Position numbers and translations under genes: made by a program
Notes under the pieces: model-generated
What the model saw: the letters and a program-made list of their open reading frames with translations, nothing else
Told to the model about the DNA's origin: nothing
The model's database searches: none
Shown here: positions 1 through 7,281 of the stretch, in pieces
Layout of the letters: each line of letters opens with the position of its first letter
Position numbering within the stretch: the first letter of the stretch is position 1
Assembly (NCBI RefSeq): GCF_025628885.1
Contig: NZ_JAOTIF010000008.1
Coordinates: 1-64,000 of the forward strand
Direction: 5' to 3'
Length of the DNA: 64,000 nucleotides
Origin: Paraflavisolibacter caeni
GTDB taxonomy: Bacteria > Bacteroidota > Bacteroidia > Chitinophagales > Chitinophagaceae

Positions 1-1
1 T

Positions 2-571
2 CTAAGCGAAGTTGTAAATCATTTCTTGAATAGAGCTTCTCAAAGGGAGAAAATGGCACAGAAAACCTATGAGGTGCATAAGGATAAACGTTCCGAAGAA
101 CTCAAAGAAGCCTTACCAGAGCCAATTGGTATGAATAGGAGCTTCATACCCGACGAGACATATGTTCTGGTAGGATTTTATAAAGGTGTAAGCCATCTTG
201 ATTGGATATTACAAAATAATCTTTACAACGTAAGGATAGGAGATGTAAAAGGTTCTTTAAGACTTGGCTTAGAAAAGTTGAACGCTAAGTATTTATTGCT
301 TCACTCATATGGAGAGACAAAAACTAGCAAACTCTTCAAGTTATCTGATAAAGGCCCTCGAATATTAAGTAAGCAAGAAATGATGGAGAAGAATTACCCT
401 GATCCTAGAAATGATTTCTATCTGGTTTTCGATATTATTTCTGAAGCAGAGATGGAATTTGCTGGTATGAACTGGGATATAACAAAATTGCCTAACTATA
501 CCTATGGAAGGAATTCTTCTATACCGTTTGCGGTTTCCATAGTGGATTTGATGAAGGTATTGATCAAGTAA
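2..571 (+). CDS. C-terminal part of an unrecognised protein (cut by left edge)
   Basis: The reading frame is open to the left edge of the window and stops at 571, so this is the C-terminal ~189 residues of a longer protein. An internal TTG at 26 is not a convincing start. The visible part is soluble, with a basic charged stretch followed by an alternating strand/helix region (VLVGFYKGVSHLDWILQ, then GSLRLGLEKLNAKYLLLH) and no membrane segment. I do not recognise the family. The strand-rich pattern recalls C-terminal domains of restriction- or nuclease-type proteins, but that is only an impression. It is convergent with the Nmad1-AcpS-ThyA operon, with ~300 bases between, so it is not part of that operon. 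Function unknown. Confidence 0.6.
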   Translation, partial: LSEVVNHFLNRASQREKMAQKTYEVHKDKRSEELKEALPEPIGMNRSFIPDETYVLVGFYKGVSHLDWILQNNLYNVRIGDVKGSLRLGLEKLNAKYLLLHSYGETKTSKLFKLSDKGPRILSKQEMMEKNYPDPRNDFYLVFDIISEAEMEFAGMNWDITKLPNYTYGRNSSIPFAVSIVDLMKVLIK

Positions 572-872
572 ACTGTATCGTGGTTGTTCCGAACAATCGT
601 AATCATAGCCGCAGGATAGTAAACCAACGAGGAACTCCTATGAAAAGGTTTTCGCTGCAATGAAGTTGGTATTGGGCGCTAATAAGCTGAAACAAGACAA
701 TATAAAGTTAGGGCCCACGCGCAAATCGATATTTTGCTAAGGCCTAGTAGGTTTTTTCTATTTTAATACGAGCAAACCAATCTGCTTTTTCGCTCTTTTT
801 TGAACTATCTGCGTATTTTGGCTTGGTTGAATAGTTTCAAAAGATTTAGGCTTGGATTTTTTAGAGCTAGTT
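572..872. other. intergenic stretch without a recognisable gene
   Basis: This is the gap between two convergent genes. A short open tail on the plus strand (about 650-739, ending in the codons for KSIFC and a stop) reads like the C-terminal end of a lost gene but cannot be assigned. A T-rich run near 750-760 follows a weak CCTA/TAGG stem. No clear terminator or RNA gene is visible. Confidence 0.4.
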
Positions 873-1163
873 TCACTTACCGTTTTCTGAGTCTAGGATT
901 ACTAGCCCAATTAAGGCATAACCAATAATGTCCCTTAGAGTATCTTGGATACTCTCAAAATTTGGTGCTTCTCCTTGACATAATTTTTTTTCAATTAGAG
1001 TCTTATATCTTTTCACCTTATCCCATAAGTGAACCATATTACCATTTAGTCCTAAGTCAAAACTTGCACCTCCGTAGTCCTCATTTTTCTTAAGCAAGAC
1101 CTGTATTACTTCTTCTGTAATACTTTTCAGATGTTGCTCATCTAAAGTGTGATAGTTTTCCAT
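873..1163 (-). CDS. Nmad1 (DUF1599) nucleotide-modification-associated protein
   Basis: This 96-residue protein is nearly all helical and matches the Nmad1 family (nucleotide modification associated domain 1, formerly DUF1599). The signature is KNEDYGGASFD near the N-terminus, then HLWDKVKRYKTLIE, then a C-terminal helix with QDTLRDIIGYALIGLVIL. Nmad1 proteins resemble all-alpha NTP pyrophosphatases and occur next to base-modifying enzymes in phages and bacteria. The acidic residues in the EDYGG and DTLRDIIGY helices are the likely metal-binding positions. The gene is last in the operon and starts six bases after the ThyA homologue. By context it probably hydrolyses a nucleotide in a modified-thymidine pathway. 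The family call is firm; the reaction is inference. Confidence 0.85.
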   Translation of the reverse strand: MENYHTLDEQHLKSITEEVIQVLLKKNEDYGGASFDLGLNGNMVHLWDKVKRYKTLIEKKLCQGEAPNFESIQDTLRDIIGYALIGLVILDSENGK

Positions 1164-1169
1164 AACTAC

Positions 1170-2207
1170 TCAGTGAATTGCTTTTAATTGTTTACGTTCG
1201 TGTAATTCATTTAATAGTGGATTGGAAAATTTTATTGATGGCTGCTTTGTATGAAATGCAAATAGAACTTTAGCCCAATCATCAAAAAAATCATCGTCGA
1301 AAGTTATCAGTTTTTTAGTATTTGACTTCCTCAACTCATCTTCAAACTTTTCCAGTTTAGCAATTCTAGCATCAAACTCTGCCAAGTTGTTAAAGCTTTT
1401 TTTATAAGCAAAATAGTCGTCCTTACATTCCGTAAGATTAGCAATTGTTTCAACTTTCTTTTGGAAATCCTTATAATAATGGAGATTATTTACAATATGG
1501 TAATAATAACCGACATCTAGCCCTAATATCTTTGCAAAATATTCTTGAATAAAAGTGAAATTGAAAATATTTACTGCTGAAGCTCCCCAAAAGAAATCAT
1601 TGGAACGCATGTGAGTAATTACGTCTAAGCTGTTATCTCTTCGTAGGAACTGTATATTATTAGTGCATGGAAAATCTTTCGTTTTTTTTAATTCATAATT
1701 GTTATCAAAATAATCTTTTGCTGGATCTGTTATTGAAATTATTCCTTGTCTGGTATAAGGATCTTTTTTAAATACTTTTTCAATAAAAGAAAATTGATCT
1801 ACTTCTATGATCTTTTCAATGTGCACTTTGATGGACTTTTGATTAAGATTGTTCTCATAATCATTTGGAACGCCACTAAAATATCTTAGTCTAGGACCAT
1901 AAGCCGCCCTCATACTGATGTTATCATCAGAAAAATCATACATTTTCTTCAGATAGGAACCAATCATTCCCATATCATTACGGCCAGATGATATCCAAAG
2001 AGATTCAGCATAGGGAAGCACATGATTCCAATTCCTTTCTTTCAAGGTTACAAGTCTTGAAAGGGGATTTTTTATTTTAATAATAATAGGGTGATTGAGT
2101 TCCACAGTTTCAAAATTTCTTGTTACCCTACTCTCACCATTATTTAATAATAACCTTGCTATTCCTATCAAAAAAGAGTTAATACCATCGAATTCTTGTA
2201 TGTACAT
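1170..2207 (-). CDS. thymidylate-synthase family protein (ThyA homologue, probable base-modification enzyme)
   Basis: This 345-residue ThyA-fold protein shows several ThyA landmarks: AAYGPRLR near residues 101-108 (the GPxYGxxWR position), YTRQGIISITDP near 151-162, the catalytic cysteine C181 in FPCTNN, the phosphate-binding MRSNDFFWG at 200-208, N213 in the AVNIFNF segment, and LHYY at 242-245 in place of the HIY motif. It is longer and much more divergent than housekeeping ThyA, especially in the C-terminal ~90 residues. Divergent ThyA homologues in phages make 5-hydroxymethyl-dUMP or related pyrimidines for DNA hypermodification, and its neighbours (aGPT-Pplase2, Nmad1) point to that role. 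Whether it methylates or hydroxymethylates cannot be told from sequence alone. It follows acpS by ~40 bases. Confidence 0.82.
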   Translation of the reverse strand: MYIQEFDGINSFLIGIARLLLNNGESRVTRNFETVELNHPIIIKIKNPLSRLVTLKERNWNHVLPYAESLWISSGRNDMGMIGSYLKKMYDFSDDNISMRAAYGPRLRYFSGVPNDYENNLNQKSIKVHIEKIIEVDQFSFIEKVFKKDPYTRQGIISITDPAKDYFDNNYELKKTKDFPCTNNIQFLRRDNSLDVITHMRSNDFFWGASAVNIFNFTFIQEYFAKILGLDVGYYYHIVNNLHYYKDFQKKVETIANLTECKDDYFAYKKSFNNLAEFDARIAKLEKFEDELRKSNTKKLITFDDDFFDDWAKVLFAFHTKQPSIKFSNPLLNELHERKQLKAIH

Positions 2208-2248
2208 GATATATAAGGTTAATGTAATTCGTTTAAAACCAATTATAA

Positions 2249-2623
2249 TTAAGACTCAGCAATCACAAACGCAACCGAATTGTTTGACGAATGTGTAATG
2301 CTTATGTGCCATAAATTTATACCCATTTCATCGGAAATTATTTTTATTTGACCTGTCAGGTTTATGTAAGGTTTTCCCAGACTGTTAGGAAGAATTTGAA
2401 TATCTAATAAAGAAATACCATCTTGCATCCCAGTTCCAATACACTTTAAAACTGCTTCTTTAGCAGCGAATCTTCCAGCAAGAAATCTACTTGACTTTTC
2501 TTTGTCATATAAATCAAGTTCTTGGGTTGAAAAAATCCTTTTCAACACTTTGGTGTCTGAATGCCACTCAAGCTGTTCCGTTATTCTGTGTTCAACAATA
2601 TCACATCCAATGCCTACAATCAT
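2249..2623 (-). CDS. acpS: holo-[acyl-carrier-protein] synthase (AcpS-type 4'-phosphopantetheinyl transferase)
   Basis: AcpS moves 4'-phosphopantetheine from CoA to a serine of a carrier protein. The 124-residue length is normal for the family. The first motif GIGCDIVEH carries the metal-binding D8, the second RFAAKEAVLKCIGTG carries E56 and K60, and the C-terminal SITHSSNNSVAFVIA strand pair is intact, so the enzyme should be active. The unusual thing is its location: it lies between a ThyA homologue and an aGPT-Pplase2 gene, in an operon whose first gene encodes an acyl-carrier-like protein. It may therefore be a dedicated activator of that carrier rather than the cell's fatty-acid AcpS. 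If no other acpS exists in the genome, it could be the housekeeping copy. Confidence 0.93.
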   Translation of the reverse strand: MIVGIGCDIVEHRITEQLEWHSDTKVLKRIFSTQELDLYDKEKSSRFLAGRFAAKEAVLKCIGTGMQDGISLLDIQILPNSLGKPYINLTGQIKIISDEMGINLWHISITHSSNNSVAFVIAES

Positions 2624-2647
2624 TTTGATTTAATATTTGTTTGCTGC

Positions 2648-3727
2648 TTAATTGCTTTCACCGCTATTGCTCCATAATCCTTCAGAGATCGAATTACTTT
2701 TTAGAGGCTGAATATTTTTATTAATACCCCATTTTGGAGGAAACCAAAAGTTAATGGGCTTTGAACTTGCTTTAAAAACTTGCTTTATCCTTAATCTCTC
2801 ACTATTTCCTTTGATTTGTGGATGTTTCACTCTTGCATACTTATCCACCTCGCAAAACAAGTTCTGACAATCAATAAGCTGTAGTCTTCGCCCCCACAAA
2901 CTTTTAAAAGACAATCCTAATCTTTCAAATTCCTTCTCTTGTCTATCAGTCATTAACTTAATTATTTCGACGTTGCTTAAGCCTGCACTGTCTGAAAAAC
3001 ATTTGCTAATTCCACCTTTTGCTCCAGGACCGGGAACAACAAACTCTGATTCTGAGAAGTTTATTATCGGTGAGTAGTTAAGGTCTATTAATAACTGATA
3101 AGCTAAGAAATCACCCAAGCTTGGGAAATTCTTTATAATTTCAAATGCTTGTTGCATTGATTTTGCAAACATCAGTTTCTCATGCGTTTGTTTTTTTAAG
3201 ATTAGTTCAATTAGTTTTAAATGATTGGTATGCTTTCTCACAAAACCGAAGTATGATTTTCCAGAAGGCATTATATACGCCGCAGAATAGATTCGCCTTC
3301 CACTCGCAATAGCAGCAGTAAGAATACTATCATACAGGTCGAAATCATAATCCTCAAACGTTATAGTTCCAATTTTTAAATTAAGAAGTTCCCATGTTTC
3401 AATTTTGTTGAAAAGTTTAAACAGCAGAATTCTAAACAAGACTTCTTTAGGAGAATCTGGTAAATTCTCATTGTAAATAACATGTTTGATTAAATACTGA
3501 CTAACTCGATCGGCAGCGCGATATACATTCGTGAATTTGTATTTGTTTATAATTGGATCAGATGTCCAAGGATAGGGTTTTTCTTCTAATCGATTGAAGA
3601 ATACTTCTTGTCTAATAGATGCAAATCTCCAATAGCTATCATAAACTTCTGTGGTTTTTGCAGGTGATAGTACACTATGTATCGTTAAAGCAGATTTAAC
3701 TGCAGATGTTTGGGCTTTAGATGTCAC
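2648..3727 (-). CDS. aGPT-Pplase2 / 5-hmdU DNA kinase helical-domain family protein
   Basis: This 359-residue protein has the hallmark N-terminal block of the alpha-glutamyl/putrescinyl-thymine pyrophosphorylase clade 2 family, also called the HMUDK helical domain: YWRFASIRQEVFFNRLE at 32-48, then PWTSDPIINKYKFTNVYRAADR at 53-74. A later glycine-rich VPGPGAKGGISKCF segment resembles the helix-hairpin element of DNA glycosylases. No P-loop kinase motif is present, so this is the stand-alone form. In thymine-hypermodifying phages, relatives phosphorylate or pyrophosphorylate 5-hydroxymethyl-dU in DNA, or attach amino acids to the activated base. The gene lies 24 bases upstream of acpS. Likely role: post-replicative modification of a hydroxymethylated pyrimidine. 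Which step it performs is open. Confidence 0.8.
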   Translation of the reverse strand: MTSKAQTSAVKSALTIHSVLSPAKTTEVYDSYWRFASIRQEVFFNRLEEKPYPWTSDPIINKYKFTNVYRAADRVSQYLIKHVIYNENLPDSPKEVLFRILLFKLFNKIETWELLNLKIGTITFEDYDFDLYDSILTAAIASGRRIYSAAYIMPSGKSYFGFVRKHTNHLKLIELILKKQTHEKLMFAKSMQQAFEIIKNFPSLGDFLAYQLLIDLNYSPIINFSESEFVVPGPGAKGGISKCFSDSAGLSNVEIIKLMTDRQEKEFERLGLSFKSLWGRRLQLIDCQNLFCEVDKYARVKHPQIKGNSERLRIKQVFKASSKPINFWFPPKWGINKNIQPLKSNSISEGLWSNSGESN

Positions 3728-3782
3728 TTTTTTAATTTCTTAGTCTATGAACAATTCGACAAAAATAGTTTTCTCGCACGAG

Positions 3783-4523
3783 CTAATTGTAGAGTTTTGC
3801 CAGTAAATCCTGGGCTTCAACTTTTGTCAAATGATCAAGATGTTCAACACCAACATAACAGTTGAATCTTTCAAATTCTATTTGTAGTTCGTTCGCTACA
3901 AACTTTCCAAGATTTATAAGCCCAAGCCAATTTCCATAAGCTCGCCGGTATAGATATTGTACCGCATAAAAGCTATTCATGACAAGACCACCGTTCGTTG
4001 ATTGGAAAAATGTAATGTGCTGCAAACACGGAAATCCCTGGAAAGGTCTGTTAGTGTGATCCTTTTGAGGATCAAAGATTGATGCCTGTAGCTTTGAACG
4101 TCGCTTAATGTTTTTGTTCTTTAATGATGAAATGATAATTTCTAACTGATTTATTTTTTTGTCTTTTCCATCAAACGCTATCAATCTTTCAAAATAGGTC
4201 CCGTTGCGATTACTTGAATCTATCTTCTTTATACGGGGCAAGTTTTTAACATATTCTTTATAAAGTTCTGATCTGTTTTGCCCCAAAAATTGATACAGAG
4301 AATTTGGGAAAATCGTTTCTGAAACAGTTTGGATTGATGCTAATCGATTGCTTTGCAAATGTGAATCTAAAATTTCTCTCACGTTGGAACACTCCTCGAA
4401 TTTTGTAAGTGTTACGATCAATGGAGTAATCTCATGAGGCGAATTATTAAGAGTACTTTCCAACGCTCTGCGCCAGGCATAGGACAAATTCTCTTCTTCT
4501 AATAATAATGGACGTGTATTCAT
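3783..4523 (-). CDS. divergent ThyA-like protein, second thymidylate-synthase-fold homologue
   Basis: This 246-residue protein is not annotatable at first sight, but its second half follows the ThyA core. KLQASIFDPQKD at 144-155 matches the RQAVIxIWNP strand, QGFPCLQHITFF at 162-173 matches the active-site PC with C166, and GNWLGLINLGKFVANEL at 197-213 matches the helix carrying the dUMP-binding asparagine (N204). The first ~100 residues are poorly alignable and the classic RSxD loop is altered (YRRAYGNW). It probably binds a nucleotide and may have a different substrate or form a heteromer with the other ThyA homologue in the operon. It begins two bases after the ImmA gene stops, suggesting coupled translation. 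Assignment is by eye; a fold comparison would decide. Confidence 0.55.
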   Translation of the reverse strand: MNTRPLLLEEENLSYAWRRALESTLNNSPHEITPLIVTLTKFEECSNVREILDSHLQSNRLASIQTVSETIFPNSLYQFLGQNRSELYKEYVKNLPRIKKIDSSNRNGTYFERLIAFDGKDKKINQLEIIISSLKNKNIKRRSKLQASIFDPQKDHTNRPFQGFPCLQHITFFQSTNGGLVMNSFYAVQYLYRRAYGNWLGLINLGKFVANELQIEFERFNCYVGVEHLDHLTKVEAQDLLAKLYN

Positions 4524-4525
4524 AA

Positions 4526-5386
4526 TTAATCTATTTCGTTTTCTAAGTGCCGATTTTCGACAAGTCCTACGTAACGGAAGTTCTGTATTCTCACGAAAGA
4601 GCTGACCGCTCCTTCATTTGAAGTCACTCGAACAATTCCAGGCCTAGCTGCTATATATCCAGTGCCGATTGAAGTTTGTTGAACTTTTTGTAAATGGTCG
4701 CCTTCGACAATAAAGTTTGATGGAAAGATAATATAATTCGATACCTCTAAATCTATAACTGATATCTCTGACTTGCCGTCAAAAATCTTGAAGTATGAAT
4801 TGTCTGCACTGCACGTAAACAAGTCTTTAAATATCTTGGCGGGTTTGCTCTTCAGCAGAATACTAGCTTTGGCTTCGTTTATAATTTTGTTAGTCCTACA
4901 ATGAACAATCAATGTTTGATATCCTGTTCCAAAAATTGAACTTATCATATAGAATTCGAGAGGAGAAGCATTTTGCGCCGTCCAATTTCTTTTCGCAAAT
5001 TCCGCCTGAATACCAGCAATTGGCATTAACAATGCTCCTGCAAAGGAATCCACTAAAAACTCCTCGCTTTCGTTGGAGGTTGATGGTTCTTCTGTATGCG
5101 ATAAGCCATCTATCTTGGAGCCATGTTTAAAAACATGGTGCCCCAGCTCATGTCCACATGTATAGCATCTTCTTGGGAGAGGACGCAGGCTCGACAGCAC
5201 GATTGTAGGGTGCGTTTCATCCTCCTGAACCAAATACATGCCTTCCATATTTATGTCAACAAATCTGACTGTTACCCCAAGACTGATGCAGGAATCAAAA
5301 ATATTTACTGGTTCAAAAATATCTAAACCTAACTGCATTCGAATTTCATCCGCTTTCAATAAAGCCTTCCTGTATAATTGATTCAT
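4526..5386 (-). CDS. ImmA/IrrE-family zinc metallopeptidase
   Basis: This 286-residue protein has the ImmA/IrrE (COG2856) domain in its N-terminal half. HELGHH at 79-84 supplies the zinc ligands and the catalytic glutamate, and EEFLVDSFAGALLMP (D113) supplies the third ligand and the family-typical LLMP end. Such peptidases cleave or antagonise a partner XRE repressor, releasing genes on mobile elements or stress regulons. The partner is encoded immediately upstream, six bases away. The C-terminal ~120 residues are a separate strand-rich region that could be a sensor domain. Unlike minimal pairs, the repressor and peptidase are embedded in the modification operon, so cleavage would presumably induce it. 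Confidence 0.85.
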   Translation of the reverse strand: MNQLYRKALLKADEIRMQLGLDIFEPVNIFDSCISLGVTVRFVDINMEGMYLVQEDETHPTIVLSSLRPLPRRCYTCGHELGHHVFKHGSKIDGLSHTEEPSTSNESEEFLVDSFAGALLMPIAGIQAEFAKRNWTAQNASPLEFYMISSIFGTGYQTLIVHCRTNKIINEAKASILLKSKPAKIFKDLFTCSADNSYFKIFDGKSEISVIDLEVSNYIIFPSNFIVEGDHLQKVQQTSIGTGYIAARPGIVRVTSNEGAVSSFVRIQNFRYVGLVENRHLENEID

Positions 5387-5392
5387 TTATTG

Positions 5393-5719
5393 TTACTTTG
5401 GTAGGACTTTTAAAAGATGTAGCAATTTTTGAATGTCGTCTTTACTTAATTTGCTCAGTTCTCTTGCCGCAAACTTGTACTGTTCATTCTCAGATTCTTG
5501 AAGTAAAAGCCAGTCACTATCTACTTGATACAAGTTTGCAAACTGAATTATTTCTTCAGCACTTACTTTTCTGTTACCTGCCTCTATCTCTGAAATTGCA
5601 GGTCGTGGTATTCCCAATTTCTTTGCAGCTTGTTCTTGCGATAACCCAGCAAGCGTTCTTGCCTCTTTAAGTCGGGCGGCAATCTTTTCCCGATCATTAC
5701 TTATGTTGCTATTTTTCAT
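5393..5719 (-). CDS. XRE-family transcriptional regulator
   Basis: This 108-residue protein has an N-terminal Cro/C1-type helix-turn-helix at about residues 13-65, with LSQEQAAKKLGIPRPAISEIEAG forming the helix pair and the recognition helix. The remaining ~40 residues are a short helical tail rich in Leu and Lys that may dimerise or contact ImmA. It overlaps the end of the carrier-like gene by 11 bases and is followed by the ImmA peptidase six bases later, the usual repressor/anti-repressor arrangement. The perfect inverted repeat at 5997-6034, between this operon and the divergent gene, is the obvious candidate operator. DNA binding is well supported; the operator assignment is inference. 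Confidence 0.9.
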   Translation of the reverse strand: MKNSNISNDREKIAARLKEARTLAGLSQEQAAKKLGIPRPAISEIEAGNRKVSAEEIIQFANLYQVDSDWLLLQESENEQYKFAARELSKLSKDDIQKLLHLLKVLPK

Positions 5720-5993
5720 TTTGAGCTTCTTTAATAAGTTTTTGAGCAGCTTCTTTGATTGTTAGCTGTTTTAGAGTTTTTTTATCATGAAAAATGTAGC
5801 AATTCTCAGGGATATTTACTTCCAAAGAATCGGCTATACGTCCCATTAAAGTGACTAGAATTTGGCTACTTATAAATTTTCCGGGACAAAATTCAATATT
5901 TACCACAACAGCGTCAATTTTCAATTTATTTTTAATTTCATCAACAGCTTTGATGATTTTTGCTTCGACTACAGCATTGTCAAGTTTAGTCAT
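5709..5993 (-). CDS. acyl-carrier-protein-like protein
   Basis: This 94-residue protein has the size and helix pattern of an acyl carrier protein. Helix I is AKIIKAVDEIKNKLKI. The segment FISSQILVTLMGRIADSLEVNIP places a serine (S43) exactly 18 residues before the isoleucine of the IP pair, the spacing from Ser36 to EIP in E. coli ACP. The end, LTIKEAAQKLI, matches the ACP helix IV. The usual DSL is SSQ, so it is divergent. An AcpS gene in the same operon supports the idea that it carries phosphopantetheine. I chose the ATG at 5993 (MTKLDN) because the alternative start at 6032 lies inside the inverted repeat. It is first in the operon and overlaps the regulator gene by 11 bases. Confidence 0.62.
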   Translation of the reverse strand: MTKLDNAVVEAKIIKAVDEIKNKLKIDAVVVNIEFCPGKFISSQILVTLMGRIADSLEVNIPENCYIFHDKKTLKQLTIKEAAQKLIKEAQNEK

Positions 5994-5996
5994 ACT

Positions 5997-6034
5997 GTAT
6001 GATTTTCTTACAAATTTATGTAAGAAAATCATAC
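5997..6034. promoter_or_regulatory. perfect inverted repeat, candidate operator of the modification operon
   Basis: GTATGATTTTCTTACA and its exact reverse complement are separated by six bases (AATTTA). The repeat ends 4 bases before the ATG of the carrier-like gene on one side and 25 bases before the dCTP-deaminase-like gene on the other. It would cover the translation-initiation region of one gene and the promoter of the other. The XRE protein encoded in the operon is the likely ligand. In RNA it would also form a strong hairpin. Confidence 0.75.
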
Positions 6035-6058
6035 ATACAAAATTTTTATTTTTCTGTT

Positions 6059-6871
6059 ATGGCATTTTTAGGAACAAAAAATCTATTGCAACTTTTGAAG
6101 GGTGCGGATATCATTACACCTTTTAATCAAGATCGAATAAAAAATGGCTCCTATGAGTTATCCCTCGGTGATCAGGTATTTCAGACAGACACTAAGCCTC
6201 GTTCAGTAAAATCATTGAACAGCGGCCAAAAAATTCACATAGAACCAGGACAATTTGCATTACTTCTTACAGAGGAGACAGTAAAAATTCCAAAGGACAA
6301 AATAGCTTTCATATCTATTAAAGCAGGAATAAAATTCAAAGGGCTCGTAAACGTGTCTGGCTTTCATGTTGACCCAGGATTTGAAGGTAAATTATTGTTT
6401 TCTGTTTATAATGCTGGTCCGGCGACAATTGTATTAAGCCGTGGCTCAAGATACTTTCCTATATGGTTTGCAGATTTGAATGAATCCCAGGATTATGTTG
6501 GGACACACGATAAGCAGGTTAATATTCCCAATGAACCCGTAGAAGCTTTAAGTCAAGGAGAAATTGCTTCACCTAGTGTACTTAGTGCAAGAATTGATGA
6601 TGTAAAACATATGAAAACAAAAATCGAATGGGCTGTTTTGGCAATCTTGACTTTGATGATTGCCCTTTCGGTAAAATTTTGTACTGACGCAAATAAATTA
6701 AAGGAAGCAGTGGATTATGGCTACAAAAAGAAAACAGAGGAAATTATCCATGATTCCACGTACAAAAAGATGCAATCAGGCATCAACATACTTAGTAACA
6801 AGATTGACAGTTTAATAAAAGTCACAACACAGCGATCCGATTCAACCAAGCATAACAAAGTTAGGCAGTGA
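6059..6871 (+). CDS. dCTP deaminase/dUTPase-fold protein with C-terminal membrane segment
   Basis: The first ~150 residues follow the dCTP deaminase fold: GSYELSLGDQ, then IHIEPGQFALLLTEETVKIP, then FHVDPGFEGKLLFSVYNAGP. By eye the catalytic glutamate of E. coli Dcd (in DPGWSGCIVLEFYN) is replaced by Ser, and the RSSLxRLG block is IKAGIKFKG, so classic deaminase chemistry is doubtful. A single membrane helix (WAVLAILTLMIALSVKFC) follows, then a charged helical tail. I use the ATG at 6059 because upstream codons fall in the inverted repeat. It is divergent from the modification operon. It could sense or bind nucleotides at the membrane; dCTP-deaminase-like proteins are known in phage defence. 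The fold is likely, the activity uncertain. Confidence 0.7.
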   Translation: MAFLGTKNLLQLLKGADIITPFNQDRIKNGSYELSLGDQVFQTDTKPRSVKSLNSGQKIHIEPGQFALLLTEETVKIPKDKIAFISIKAGIKFKGLVNVSGFHVDPGFEGKLLFSVYNAGPATIVLSRGSRYFPIWFADLNESQDYVGTHDKQVNIPNEPVEALSQGEIASPSVLSARIDDVKHMKTKIEWAVLAILTLMIALSVKFCTDANKLKEAVDYGYKKKTEEIIHDSTYKKMQSGINILSNKIDSLIKVTTQRSDSTKHNKVRQ

Positions 6872-6900
6872 AAATTGAATCAGCCCATTGGCGACACAGA

Positions 6901-7010
6901 ATCAAAAAAACAACAGTTTTCATTAGCGGTTAGTTCAGTTCGGCGACTTCGTCCTGAATCAATGGGTTGTGGAGTGATTCAGGGGTGTGCTAATGTAGTA
7001 AATATTTTTG
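6901..7010. repeat. direct repeat copy A (vestigial 5' end and leader of the helicase gene)
   Basis: About 110 bases here match 19931-20040 at roughly 90 percent by eye. The downstream copy holds the first codons and leader of the exonuclease-RecQ-UvrD gene. Here the equivalent ATG (6923, minus strand) is followed by only a few matching codons, MKTV, and then by a one-base deletion and unrelated sequence. Both copies contain the inverted repeat CTGAATCA...TGATTCAG (here extended to CCTGAATCA at 6953-6961 and TGATTCAGG at 6975-6983). Confidence 0.85.
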
Positions 7011-7281
7011 TTAGGTGAGGTGGGCAAATAAAATTTTGAAATATTCAAATCCTTGATTGATATATTCCTTATATTTTGCTTATTTGAAAGTAAACAATTA
7101 ACTAAGAAAAATATTGTCGGGATATAATTGTTCAAAACCGCATCTATCTCAAAATTTCGTACCCACAATAGAAAATTAATGGTTTAAATTAGGAATTCAA
7201 ACCAAATGAATTTATACTTTTATGTTTTGGAAACTTTAAGGTAACAACCGTAAGCGTTTACCAAATCGTAAACTAAAACTA

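Noticed and set aside
873-6871. Prophage or restriction-modification cassette as the explanation for the first operon
   Set aside because: There is no integrase, phage structural gene, methyltransferase or paired endonuclease in the operon. The partial gene at the left edge might be nuclease-like but is convergent and unidentified.
6959-7168. 69-codon minus-strand frame beside the direct repeat
   Set aside because: It starts in AT-rich intergenic DNA and overlaps repeat copy A; its composition looks random and it has no family resemblance.
7256-7273. GTTTAC/GTAAAC short inverted repeat before the PD-(D/E)XK gene
   Set aside because: Six-base arms in AT-rich DNA are expected by chance.
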